A stretch of 64,000 bases of DNA from Hippopus hippopus (taxonomy: Eukaryota; Mollusca; Bivalvia; Cardiida; Cardiidae): positions 58,805,063 to 58,869,062 of the forward strand of contig OX328097.1 in assembly GCA_946811185.2 (NCBI GenBank). The letters run 5' to 3'. This document shows positions 23,600 to 34,800 of this stretch, in pieces (the stretch's first letter is position 1; each line of letters opens with the position of its first letter). The notes beneath the pieces were generated by a model. It worked only from the letters and a program-made list of their open reading frames with translations, did not search any database and was not told the DNA's origin. A program made the translations under genes and the position numbers.

Positions 23600-23748
23600 T
23601 TTCCAATTTACTTTTTGGAGAAAAATATCTCCTTATCGGACAGTGTAGATCAAAGATCAGACTGCACGTTCTGTGCAGTCTGATCTTGATCTACACTGTC
23701 CGCAACAGGTCAGTGAGTCGCGTTTAGCAGCTTAAGGGTTAAATGCGA
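23600..23748. repeat. Family D palindrome
   Basis: CTCCTTATCGGACAGTGTAG to GCAGCTTAAGGGTTAA; core TGCACGTTCTGTGCA. Confidence 0.82.
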
Positions 23749-23754
23749 CACAAA

Positions 23755-23900
23755 CGATGGAGTTCTCTGTTAAAGGGTAGAAAACATTGTGGGAGAAGGA
23801 GAAGATGCTGGTTGCCATTATTTTCTACGATACCTACAATGTTTTCATTTGGCCTCTTAATCTGGGTTGTCAAAAATCTGGATTGTGTGGTAAAGAGATA
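23755..23900. repeat. Family C repeat, partial
   Basis: GTAGAAAACATTGTGGGAGA, an imperfect hairpin around TGCTGGTTGCCATTATTTTC, and GATTGTGTGGTAAAGAG. Confidence 0.65.
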
Positions 23901-24197
23901 AATGTGTTTTTAATTATGAAATTTGTCTTTAGGGTAGAAAACAATGCCAGTAACAAACATTTTCATCCTTTTACCTTTGTCACAATGTCTTCGAAAGCTT
24001 CTGTCTCAAGTTCGCGAAAGCACGGGATTTTTTTGATACAAGTATCTTGAGCCTTTAAAACACTAAAATGTAAAATGTGATAATACACTGTGCAGATATA
24101 AATACATACCGAAACTAAATAAGTAAATAAAAAATGCATTTTGAGAGAAATAAAGGACGAACAAGAGAGAAAATGAAAGGCCAAAATACTAACAAGG

Positions 24198-24198
<1 letters not shown>

Positions 24199-24256
<58 letters not shown>

Positions 24257-24315
24257 GAGACAGGCTACAGAACAACAGACAGGCAGACAAAGAGAGAGAG
24301 AGAGAGAGAGAGAGT
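24199..24315 (+). repeat. (GA)n microsatellite, two blocks
   Basis: Two GAGA runs separated by a short GGGTGAGACAGGCTAC-type spacer. Long reading frames here are compositional. Confidence 0.95.
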
Positions 24316-24792
24316 GGAAGAATGGAGAAAGAAAGAGAAATATGAGCTACACGTTCTAACACACTGAACGACTGGCACACGTAGACAGCAGTAAGTTCTG
24401 GCCACTCGTCGCAACTTGATCGATACCGTAACTGCAACAAACGATCACCCGAAGTTTGCGGAATTTGATTGTAGCTTCATGTACATTACGTCTCATATTA
24501 CTTTGAAACTTTCGAATACTATAATTATGTTCTATAGGTACAATATACGATAACGACACAGTTGTCTTACTTCATTTATTTTTGATTGTCTGCTTCTGAA
24601 ATCGGGTAAAAAACCAAAATAATGTGATGAATGTTGTATAAAATTATCAACAATTGTATATATACATTGTGCGTGTTTGTGCGAGTGGGAATAAGCTACG
24701 AGTATTACCACTGTGAAAATGTGGAAGGCACAAAAATGATCAATTTTCATTCGTACACGTTGGACGTGTAATGTCTATTTCGGATTGGTAGT

Positions 24793-25048
24793 GAGCCATG
24801 CTATAAGAAAAGGGGGTTTAATGCATCCCCAAAGAGTATCGACCCATGTCAGCCTGCACAGTCCATGCAGGCTGAATTGGGTAGAAACCTTTTGCTTTTG
24901 GTCCTTTTTCTGCATGTCATCGAAGGACCAGTCTACCCCTCGATTCAGACGGTTATTTAGACTCTTTTGCATTCATAATTATGTGATGACTTACTTGTTA
25001 TGATGCATCACGGAAATGGATTAAACTACCTTTAGCCGGAGCGCTGCT
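24793..25048. repeat. Family B repeat, reverse orientation
   Basis: GAGCCATGCTATAAGAAAAG at the left; the core TCAGCCTGCACAGTCCATGC precedes the complement of the long body. Confidence 0.82.
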
Positions 25049-25332
25049 GATTTATAGATTGCACAGGAAGCATGGATAAGTAAACTGTTTCCACGATAGA
25101 AACAAATTGCTGTTTAAAACATCGTTAGATATTAATTATCATATCAATCGTAAAATTGGTTGTTTATACATGCTTTGTATACCGCTCAAAACTTGTAACG
25201 GATCTCTTTAGGTAAAGGGACTCCATAATATTATGGAAAGGATTTTATCATTATAAAGAAAACGGACGTACAAGTTACTGTAAACAAAATGATGGCGGCA
25301 AAAAGATAAGTTTGGAAATATAATGTATAAAC

Positions 25333-25545
25333 CTTTTACATGTGCCAAACGATCTAGTATTTTGTCGTCACTGCTCAAGGATATTTGTGAAAATAGTGTG
25401 GGGGGAAAAAAAAGGAAATACTGGTTTCCAGTTTTTCACAATCTTTTGTATCCATTCAAAGACAAAATCAATCGTATGTAGAATACTGCTTCTAGTTTCT
25501 CATTTTTCATGCTTTCAAAAAGAACAAGTCTAAAATGCTGTAGTT
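25333..25545. repeat. Family C repeat, diverged
   Basis: TTTTACATGTGCCAAACGAT start and AAATACTGGTTTCCAG hairpin. Followed by (CA)n at 25560-25576. Confidence 0.6.
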
Positions 25546-25760
25546 AAGTAAAAAAAAAAACACACACACACACACAAATTTAGCGCAAGTTGGAAAATAT
25601 GATCCTTTGCAAGTTTGAGTAGTATTAAATCATGCTTTATCGGCAACGAAATGTATTTATTGTAAAGCTTTTTCACATATTGTGTGGAAAATAAATGTGC
25701 ATTTGAAACGGGCGATTACCCACTTTAAATCGAATGCATTCGACTTCTCTTACATATAAA

Positions 25761-26003
25761 CAGCGCTCCGAGAAAAGGGGATTAAATGCACCACCGTGAT
25801 GCATTTATACCAAGCAAGTAATCGCCATGAATCTTTCTAAGACCCACTTTTCTAACAACCGGCTAAATGATGATGTAGACTGGACCTCAGACATGCAGAA
25901 AATTTACAAACAGCAAAAAGTTTCAACCCATGTCAGACTGCGCAGGCTGACATGGGTCGATACCTTTTTGCAAATGAACCCACTTTTTCACAGAGCATGG
26001 CTC
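25761..26003. repeat. Family B repeat
   Basis: CAGCGCTCCGAGAAAAGGGG to GAGCATGGCTC. The core is shortened to CATGTCAGACTGCGCAGG. Confidence 0.8.
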
Positions 26004-26134
26004 ATATATATATCAGAATTTGAGATGTTTTTCTTCTTAAAATGCATCCTTTCCCAACAAATTCTCCTTTCATATTGCTATACAAAAACTTAGTCGAGAA
26101 AAAAGTCTGAGCAATAAACCGTTAAAGTGCTGCC

Positions 26135-26475
26135 ATATTAATACGAACCCTTTCGCCACTGTACATGACTGCGTTTAAATCGCTGTGGGAAAAGGAGATC
26201 AATTTTACAATCTCACAATGTTTTGCAAATCAGTCAAGATCACATGTACATATATTTCCATACCTTTAAATATTTCTCCTCTCTGTCACTTAATTCAGCT
26301 GAAACTTTTGGAAACATCAAAATTGCTGGATAAAATGCCACCAAAATAATTGGATTGTCTTCGAAATTGTAATGAAGCATCGTGGTAAAAGGAGGAGGCG
26401 CCTTTTTCCTCAATGCGTTCAAAAGCCGTTTTCCAAAGGGTCGTTCATACAAAGAAGTGTTAGGCAAGAGGTTAA
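26135..26475. repeat. Degraded family C pieces
   Basis: CTGTGGGAAAAGGAGATC near 26180 and AAGCATCGTGGTAAAAGG near 26375, ending GGCAAGAGGTTAA. Confidence 0.4.
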
Positions 26476-26589
26476 TTTGTGTCTTAAAGTACGATATATG
26501 TAATAAAAGGTTAACAAATAAATATTTGACACCTTATCAAAACACGTAGTAATGACATCTACTTGAATAGTGGGAATAGAAAAAACTTA

Positions 26590-26797
26590 ACTCTTCTCCT
26601 GCTAAATAAGTTAAACAAAACTTTCAAGCCGATAGTAAAAGCGCGAATGATGTTATTTCAAACACATGTTTTGGAGAAAAATTATCTCCTTATCGGACAG
26701 CGTAGATCCAAGATCAGACTGCACGTTTTGTGCAGTCTGATCTTGATCTACACTGTCCGCAGAAGGTCAGTGAGTCTCGCTTAGCAGCTTAATGGTT
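26590..26797. repeat. Family D palindrome, full length
   Basis: CTCTTCTCCTGCTAAATAAG to CTTAGCAGCTTAATGG; core TGCACGTTTTGTGCA. Confidence 0.85.
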
Positions 26798-26918
26798 TAT
26801 GTCAAAGTCAACACTTTGAACAGTCCTATTATTTTTTTTTTAACTCTTTCAACAGACAGACAGACATTTATTTTTTGACGTATACAAGTTGTACATTGTC
26901 ACAGCACATATACATATA

Positions 26919-28448
26919 CTGAACCAAAAAAGAAACTTCCCCTGTGTTTAAGTGCAGATATACACAAATATGAAAATCAGGATTAAACTAGATTTATATG
27001 CATTGAAAGAGTATTTTATTGCGACTTTGTGTGAAAAAAATTATTGCTGAGGGTTTATCCTAAAGTAGTGAAATGGTAGTTAAAATGCGGAAGGGGTCGC
27101 TCACCAAAATCACAAATTAATTTCGGGTATGACTACCTTCAGCATGAAGGACTGCTTGGCATCGTTGGCGCATAGAACGGATAAGTGTATTGATTTCGGC
27201 TTGTGGAATGTTGTTCCATTCCTGAATTAAGGCTTGTCTTAGCTGAATGACGTTTGACGGTGGAATAGGGCGACGTCTAACACGCTGGTCCAAATTATCC
27301 CAAAGGTGTTCAATGGGATTCAGATCAGGGCTTTTGGCAGGCCAGTCATTAATAAATGCAATGTTATTCGCCCTGAGGAAATTCACATTGTCCCTAGCTG
27401 TATGGCTTGTGGCATTATCATGCTGAAAAAGAGTGATATTGGCATTATTTTGAAACAGTGGGATAACGTGCCTCGCAAGAATTTCATCTCGGTAGCGTTG
27501 GGCATTCAAATTCCCTTCGATAACGACGAGATTAGTGCGAAAGCCATGTGCAATGCCCGCCCAGACCAAGACAGAAACCCCACTCCCAAAACGATCTCGT
27601 TCAAGTACGCAACAGTCGGCATAACGTTCATTTCTCCTACGGTATACTCGAACCCTGCCATCACCTCGATGAATGGAAAACCTCGACTCGTCAGAGAAAA
27701 GAACGCTATTCCATTGTTGTCTAACCCAGCGTTGGTGTATACGTGCCCAATTAACACGATTTACGCGGTGACGTCGCGTCAAAACACAACCAACGTATGG
27801 ACGACGTGCATGTAGCCCACCCTCGCTCAAGCAATTACGCACAGTTTGGGCAGATATACGGTTGTTATGTGTACCAGGGGTGTTAGCAGCAGTGGCTGTG
27901 GCAGTTTGGAAGCAATTGCGCAGGTGGGTGTTCCGAATATAGCGGTCTTGGCCGCGCGTCGTGACGCGAGGACGTCCACTACGTGGTCGATCTTCCGTAC
28001 GCCCTGTTGCTTGAAAACGTTGCCTAAGGTGTCGAATAGCACGAGTAGAACATCCAATATTCATAGCAACAGCATTCATCGTCATACCAGCACTAAGCAT
28101 GCCAATCGCACGTTCGCGTAAATTTTGCGGAATTCTAGGCATATCAAAAATAAAGAAAACTAAAAAGAAGTTAATTTTTTTCAACGTCTTTTTCTTATTG
28201 ACATGAAAGTCTATAAAATTAGACTGAAAGGTTTCAAAAATATACACGAATTATACTGGTCCGTGCATGCACGTGAAAATCGCTTTCAGCGGGTTTCTTC
28301 TACAAAATGCTTTCAATCGAGTTAAAAATTTGTTTTATCGGACACATAATCGTTCGCCCGAATATATGTAGGTCATCTGACATTTTGATTTTTTTTAATA
28401 ACATTGCATTTGCACTTAAACACAGGGGAAGTTTCTTTTTTGGTTCAG
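26919..28448 (-). mobile_element. Tc1-like DNA transposon, apparently intact
   Basis: A 1530-bp element bounded by inverted repeats beginning CTGAACCAAAAAAGAAAC. By hand comparison they are identical for 38 bp, and each end is flanked by TA, the Tc1/mariner target duplication. It encloses one uninterrupted transposase gene on the minus strand. Identical ends and an open frame suggest a recent insertion. Confidence 0.9.
27117..28142 (-). CDS. Tc1-like DDE transposase
   Basis: Catalyses cut-and-paste transposition of the surrounding element. The start is the ATG at 28142 (MPRIPQNLRERAIGML), giving 341 aa, typical for Tc1. The N-terminal paired-like helix-turn-helix region (about residues 5-60) is followed by RPRSGRPRVTT, a GRPR-type motif. 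The catalytic triad is visible as VLFSDESRF, FQHDNATSHTA and SPDLNPIEHLWD. I count 35 residues between the second Asp and the Glu, so it reads DD35E rather than the usual Tc1 DD34E. An in-frame upstream extension to 28247 is unlikely to be used because it is AT-rich and low complexity. No frameshift or stop was seen. Confidence 0.93.
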   Translation of the reverse strand: MPRIPQNLRERAIGMLSAGMTMNAVAMNIGCSTRAIRHLRQRFQATGRTEDRPRSGRPRVTTRGQDRYIRNTHLRNCFQTATATAANTPGTHNNRISAQTVRNCLSEGGLHARRPYVGCVLTRRHRVNRVNWARIHQRWVRQQWNSVLFSDESRFSIHRGDGRVRVYRRRNERYADCCVLERDRFGSGVSVLVWAGIAHGFRTNLVVIEGNLNAQRYRDEILARHVIPLFQNNANITLFQHDNATSHTARDNVNFLRANNIAFINDWPAKSPDLNPIEHLWDNLDQRVRRRPIPPSNVIQLRQALIQEWNNIPQAEINTLIRSMRQRCQAVLHAEGSHTRN

Positions 28449-28545
28449 TATATAATGAATTTAGTCACGTGAACAAATATAAACCTGAAAATACCAAAGG
28501 GAAAAAAGGAAAAAGGGAAAAGAGAGAGAGAGAAAAAGAAAACAG

Positions 28546-28622
28546 AAAACACACCCACACACCCACACCCGCATCTACACCCACCCACCCATCCACACAC
28601 CCCCACCCACACACACACACCA
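28546..28622 (+). repeat. (CA)n/(CCCA)n low-complexity run
   Basis: ACACCCACACCC-type tract about 100 bp right of the Tc1 element. Both-strand open frames here are artefacts. Confidence 0.85.
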
Positions 28623-28879
28623 TAGCGAAGATGCGTTGGCAATAACAGATGTACATGATAGTAAAGTTTCAGATCTGCTTCGAAATCGGATCATTTGACA
28701 AGAATATCATTTCAACGCTTAGTAGATAAATTCGTCCACTTTCGACAGCGGAAATTACAATTTACTAAAACTTTGAAATTTCTTTTTTATCATCTTATTG
28801 TCTTAGCTAAACAGAAAGATGGTACTGATCTTAGACTGCACGTTCTATGCTTTGTGATCTTGTTTGCCAATACATATAT

Positions 28880-29113
28880 GAGCCACGCTCTGGCAAAAGG
28901 GGGCTTATTACCTCTCCGTGATGCATAACACCACACAAGTCACCAGATAAATATTGACCCGTAAAATCCATTTTCTCTAACAATCGACTGAATCACGAGG
29001 TAAAATGGTCTTTTGATATGTGGGAAATGCACCAATAGCAAAAAGTTTCGACCTAAGTCAGCCTGCGCGGACTGCGCAGGCTGACTTGGGTCGGTACTTT
29101 TTGCAGGTGCATA
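28880..29113. repeat. Family B repeat, right end truncated
   Basis: GAGCCACGCTCTGGCAAAAG start with a clean core TCAGCCTGCGCGGACTGCGC. It stops at GCAGGTGCATAAATG. Confidence 0.82.
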
Positions 29114-29481
29114 AATGTATATAACAATGAAAGTTCGCCTATTCATATGTCCTAGGTTTCATCAGTATAAGACTTCGGCTTCGTAGTGTCTTACAGGACA
29201 CTGCCAAGAGTGACCTCAGAGCCTCGAGTGAGAATCTTACCCAGGATCTTAAAATTTCAAATCCTTCACCTTCAACACTGAGCCACCTGAAAGACGGAGA
29301 AAAATTTTAAATATCACCATCTCTTTTTTCCATTAGTAACAATTCGTTCGGAAAAAACAATGTGGGAAAAGGAGATATCGTCTACTTTAGATGCGCCCAA
29401 AACCCAGTGATAGTGTGATAGCCACGTAAAAGTAAACTTTCGACTACATACAGGATAAATATGTATCTGAAACAATGGCAT

Positions 29482-29702
29482 GAGCCATGCTCTGACAAAA
29501 GAGGGTTTAAAGCATCTCCGTAATGCATGATACCAAGCAAATCTTAACAGTATTATGGATCCATAAAACCCATTTTGTACAACAACCGATTGAATCATGA
29601 AGTATACTGGTCTTTTGAGCTACAGAAAATTGACCAATAGCAAAAAGCTTCGACCCTTGGTCAGCCTGCGCGCATTAAGCCCCCTTTTCTTAGAGCACAG
29701 CA
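29482..29702. repeat. Family B repeat, core deleted
   Basis: Complete left part; TCAGCCTGCGCG then jumps to CATTAAGCCCCCTTTTC. Confidence 0.8.
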
Positions 29703-30582
29703 CATATTAGTATATGTATCTGAAATAATGATATATGTAGTGTAAAACACATCTCAAATTCGGTTATCCACAGGCGGCCTACATTATACGTGTGGGAAAG
29801 GATTAGACTAAATGATTATATGATCGATCTCGGCAGTGCATAACAAATGTATCAAAATACTTCAAACGTCTTTTTGCAAATTACTGTTGTAATAAATCAT
29901 ACCCTAATACAAATTTTCACGCAAACATGACGGCAGTTACCTTTTATTCTTTTTTTAACCTTTGGCAGCTTTGGTCAAATTGGAGTGTCCTTGGGCAAGG
30001 TACTGAAGATGGCCACAGCTTAGTTAAAACCAGTAGAAGCCAAAATAAAAGGCGTGGTAGACCTAGCCATGATTTATTTCTAAAAATTGAACGCTGACGT
30101 GCAACATCGATATTTCGATTATTCATCAAATATTTAGAACGATTTTCGTGACAAATTCTCTATCTTGTTTCAGCTGAGGATATGTAAGGAAGGCTCTCGA
30201 AATTGCATTAATTTCACTCGATGTCCGTAATTATTAATATCCGTTTCCCATACATTAACTCTTCCTTACTATAGACGACAAAAGAAGCTTTTGTGGACAT
30301 TGAAGATCAAGACCAGAAAACACAGAATGTACAGTCTGATCTCTGATCTATACTGCCCACAACTTTATTCTATGGATTATGACCAAACACTCTCTCGTTA
30401 TCTTGTAATTGAACTGTTTTTGTGGCTATTGAAAGGAAAAATGCAATTGATTTATTTGGTGGTGAAAGAGCTTTAAATTACACATAGTATGTACCATCTA
30501 CATGTACTTGTAACTTATACCAATGGTATACTTGATACTCATCTATATTTACACAGTATGATATTTACAGACTAAAACTTTA

Positions 30583-30808
30583 ACTCTTATCATACAATCC
30601 CGAGTTAAAGCGACCCTGAGAAAGAAGGTTTTTGAAAACATTGTGGGAAAAGGAGAAAATGCTGGTAACCAGCATTTTCTCCTTTTCCCACAATGTTTTC
30701 TACCCTATCAAAGACAGAAGTAATCATTTAAGCTACATTCAATTTGTTGTCTGAAAATGCTTTCAATTTGGACCAGTCTAAGATTTTGTCGGTTGGTAAA
30801 GAGTTAAC
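30583..30808. repeat. Family C palindromic repeat, near-perfect
   Basis: TTAACTCTTATCATACAATC to TTGGTAAAGAGTTAA. The hairpin arm AACATTGTGGGAAAAGGAG matches its partner exactly. Confidence 0.88.
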
Positions 30809-31396
30809 CTATTCAATTTATTCAATTTAAACAGTTACTTGTACAGGGCTCCATTTAAGAATTAACTTATCAAATACAAAGGATAATTCCAATTCACTTC
30901 TGTTAGAAGTTCTTTCACAATTTTAACTCTGATTAAACTGAAGACAATTTAAAACTTATGTTCACGAGTCCTCTAGAATGTTACCGGAACAATTTTCAAA
31001 ACCTGCCATGATAATTAAAATCGTCATGGTTTCTTTTTGAGTAAATAACCGAATACCCGTATCATAACCTATGTATGAATATAACCAATGTAAATTTGTA
31101 ACTAACTAACTCACTAACTCACTCACTCACTGAATAAATCCTATTTCAAGTGCATCTTCAGGAACTGTTTTCAATTCGTATAAGCCAAATGTTTTGTCGT
31201 CTGATGAGGAGTTCTTCTTCATTGCCATGGGCAACTTAAGAAGCTTTTGCAGACAGTGTCGATCAAGATGGGAATGCACAGAATGTGCAATCTGATCTAA
31301 GAATTACATTGTCTCAGGAAGCACTAACCTAAAAGTACCGAAGTACCCTCTGAACAACATACTGTGAAGTGTATCCAATATAATAGAAAAGGGGGG

Positions 31397-31625
31397 GGGG
31401 GTTCCTGGCGAGGCTAGGTGATTAAGTGTAGGACCCGTAGCCTGGAGTGCCGCGAGTTCTAGGGTTCGAGCCTTACTGGGTATTCGTGGGAGCGTCCTTT
31501 GGAAAGACAATTCAGATCCCTTGCCTAGTATTGGTAAAATCCAGGATATAACGAAGATGTAAGGTGCCACCGTGATATGTCTGAAATATTGTTGAAAGTG
31601 GCGTAAAACACCTTTCGATTAATCC
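31397..31625 (+). mobile_element. tRNA-derived SINE, second type of head
   Basis: Head GCGAGGCTAGGTGATTAAGT with B-box-like GGGTTCGAGCC, 3' end TGTCTGAAATATTGTTGAAA and GTGGCGTAAAACACC. It shares the 3' end, not the body, of the SINE at 18030. Confidence 0.65.
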
Positions 31626-31714
31626 AAAATTGTGGGTTTTGTGATATCTGAGGTATTTTGCGAAGAACGTTAATGATTGTAACGTTAGACGACCAATTTA
31701 AAACGTGGCTGACA

Positions 31715-31815
31715 TTACGGAAAAGCTCGGGGGGAAATTTTCTGCTTTTCCCACAGTATTTTCAAAAGGTCTCCGTCTCAGTTTCGTTGGAACTCGGTAT
31801 TGTTTGGTAAATGGT
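31715..31815. repeat. Family C fragment upstream of gene 3
   Basis: TTCTGCTTTTCCCACAGTAT to TTTGGTAAATGG, ending about 25 bp before the first visible gene 3 exon. Confidence 0.6.
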
Positions 31816-31841
31816 CAAACACACCATTCTTTTTTATACAG

Positions 31842-34800
31842 GTAGAAAGACTGACAGACGAGCAAATCAATGGTGAGTAGGAATACTATCATAATCGTTT
31901 CATTTTTAAAACTCATTTTACAGCTATGGTTGCCTTTGCGGCCTGTGTATATCAAAGATCAGACTGCACAAAACGTGCAGTCTGATCATTGATCTACACT
32001 GTCCGCTGTGTTGAAAACAATAAACTAAGCCGACCATGAAACGCAATCATTTGGGTCTTATTTGGGTCTTATCCTTAGACGAACAACGTCTGTTGGGTTA
32101 CTTGGAATTATCGGTAAAAAACAATAATCAAAGGACTGAAAGTCCTGAAAAGCGGATTTGTTGAACAGTTTTAAGCTATGATTTGATGTAATGAAAATTA
32201 TCTTTTTTTTTAATCACATGTAATACATGTATAATATGTAAGTAATTAGTAGAGTAAGCAAGGGTAATCGGAGTCGAAGTTGTTCTACCAAGTGTGCTGC
32301 GCAGCAACTGTTATTTTACTACTTATTAGAGTATTAATTGATCCAACAATTTGATGTTTTTTTTTTCCTGCTAGTATTATATTTATGACTGTAAACACGC
32401 ATAGGACTGGAAAAAAAAGAAACTAAGATGGATTTATAAGTGAAAGTTATTTGACAAATATATAGAACACTTCAGTTGTTGATTTGTTGATGAGTAGGAC
32501 TTAAAAAACTATACAAAATAGGATGATGATATGTAATGCTATTTCTGTAAAAACACAGTGTTAAGGTCTACAGCTGTAAATCAGTTTTAGCAATCATGAG
32601 CAAATTTGATCAAAGAGTACAATATATTGCTACTTACACATGTATGCAATATGAAACTTTTGTGCCTTCTTGTTGAACTTTTTTACCGGAGGACAAGATT
32701 TTTGACTCCCCCAAATTAAAACCAACTAGTTAGATTTTCATACCTTCAACAAACTCAAAAATGACTTACTGAATTATAGCTGGAAAATCATTAGTAAAGA
32801 AGAAAGACAAGATTTAGAAAAAAAAATATCTGAATTGATATTTCCTTAATGCGCTTACTCAGCCTCTTTGGGTATTATTAGATTTCATGCCACAGTTTTG
32901 GAAGGCTTTGAGGGAATAGTACTTAATCAATAACATGTGCCATCAACAAGGATTTATATTTATATTATTATTTATATATTCAAATCAGTATCAAGACATC
33001 ATATAGAGTGTAATAAAAATAAACATAGTGACCTATTGCTAAAGTAGCCTACAATTCCATTATCAAACGCACAAAATTGCATCATTTTACTGAATTTAAC
33101 CATACACTTTATATGAAAAGAAATATAGATCCGGTAGTATTTATTGGCATTTTACGAAATAATTTGATTTGTGGCATAAAAACTAAATAGCTTGCTATTT
33201 AGAGCATAAACAAACAATTCAATAGATATGGAGCCCTCATATTATGTGGTTTGTATTTGTAAAGGTTAGAAAATTTCTGGAAGAAAAAAAGAAAAGAAAT
33301 ACTGATGTCTTTTTTTCCAACACTGTTTTCATAAGACATATTTCACAGGACTCATAAAACATAGGATTAATTGTGTGTTAAAGGGCTAAAAAAAGAAAAA
33401 TCCTCAAAAATTCTCCCAATTTAACTTTGTATGACATAAAATTCAAGGGTCAAATATAGGCCATGTTTGGACAAACCGTAAGGTATTCTGAATACTGATT
33501 ACATGTACATGTATCTGTAACAGTTCTGTTAAATAGCCCCAAAGGCTGGGATTGAACCTAGAACCTTCAGGTCCAAACTCCATAGGCAGATGCTCTACCA
33601 CATTGCTACAAAAGCTAGCTCTATAGCAAGACAGATAAGTGCGCCCTTATACAAACACAAGCTATACATTTATATCAATCTCTGGGATAGACCAGTATAC
33701 AACATATGGATCCATGTCAGGTTTCCTTGGCATCTGACAACTGGATCTGGAGAAAATTTTGATTGGGGTTTATTTTAACACTTTACTGAACACTCATGTT
33801 AACCCTTAGGCTGCTAAGTTTGACTCAATGACCTTTTGCCGACAGTGTAGATCAAGATCAGACTGCACAGAACATGCAGTCCTATCTTTGATCTACAGTG
33901 TCAGATAAGGAGATATTTATTGTCCTCAAAATTACCTTGAAATAGCAACCTTTGGGATTTTACTATCGACTTGAAGGTATCTTTTGAGTTATTCAGCAGG
34001 ACAAGGGTTAATAACGCTGAGGGAAATAGGCAAGTGAAAGCATCATGGGACAAGGACAAAATTCTGGTAGACAGTATTTTCTCCTGTTCCAACAGTGTTT
34101 TCAAACATAAGAGTGAACTTCAGCTCATTTGTATCAGTTTTTGAATTGTTGTCTGCAGACACATTTAAATGAGCCTAAACCTTGTCATATGGGGAAAGAA
34201 TGAATAACGAAATAGCATCCATTTAATTCCCATTTTTGATTAAAAAACAAAAAATAATTTATGCATAGATGGTGGACATAGACTAATCTGAACAATCTTA
34301 CAAAAATTAATTCCCCTCTAAATGTGGATCTGGGGTCCTGCATGGCTTACTAGTAAAGTTTATGACTCGTTACCTGATGGCCGTATGTTTTTCTGTGGGA
34401 GTGTCCTTAGGCAAGACACTTCAGAACCATAGTCTAGTACTGCTGAAACCCAGACATACATAAATAAGCTAGGTGTAGCAGTTATATGACTGAAATAATG
34501 CTGAAAGCAACATTAAACGCCATTCAATTAATCAAATGTGGATCTAACATTGGCCTCCTGCAAGGTTAACCTTTATATGACATTTCTGTCAGCCTCACAA
34601 AATGTAGCTCATAAGTTTTTGAAAACAATGGTAGACAAACAGATTTTTTTTTCATTCTTACCAAAGTCATTTTTTCCCCATTCCATAACACCGTAAAGGA
34701 TACAATGTGTTTTAACTAAGGTAAGTATGGCTATATTATCCCGTTTTGAAGGATGTTCAGAAAAACTTTTGAAACAACTTATTCAATTGGCTGAGCTTTA

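Noticed and set aside
24134..24440. Arg/Glu-rich and Ser/Leu-rich frames
   Set aside because: Pure (GA)n microsatellite translation.
27306..28121. Plus- and minus-strand frames overlapping the Tc1 gene
   Set aside because: Other-frame shadows of the 341-codon transposase.
30290..30370. Possible family D copy
   Set aside because: Only short scraps (GAAGATCAAGACCAGAAA, GATCTATACTGCCC) remain; too weak to list as a repeat.
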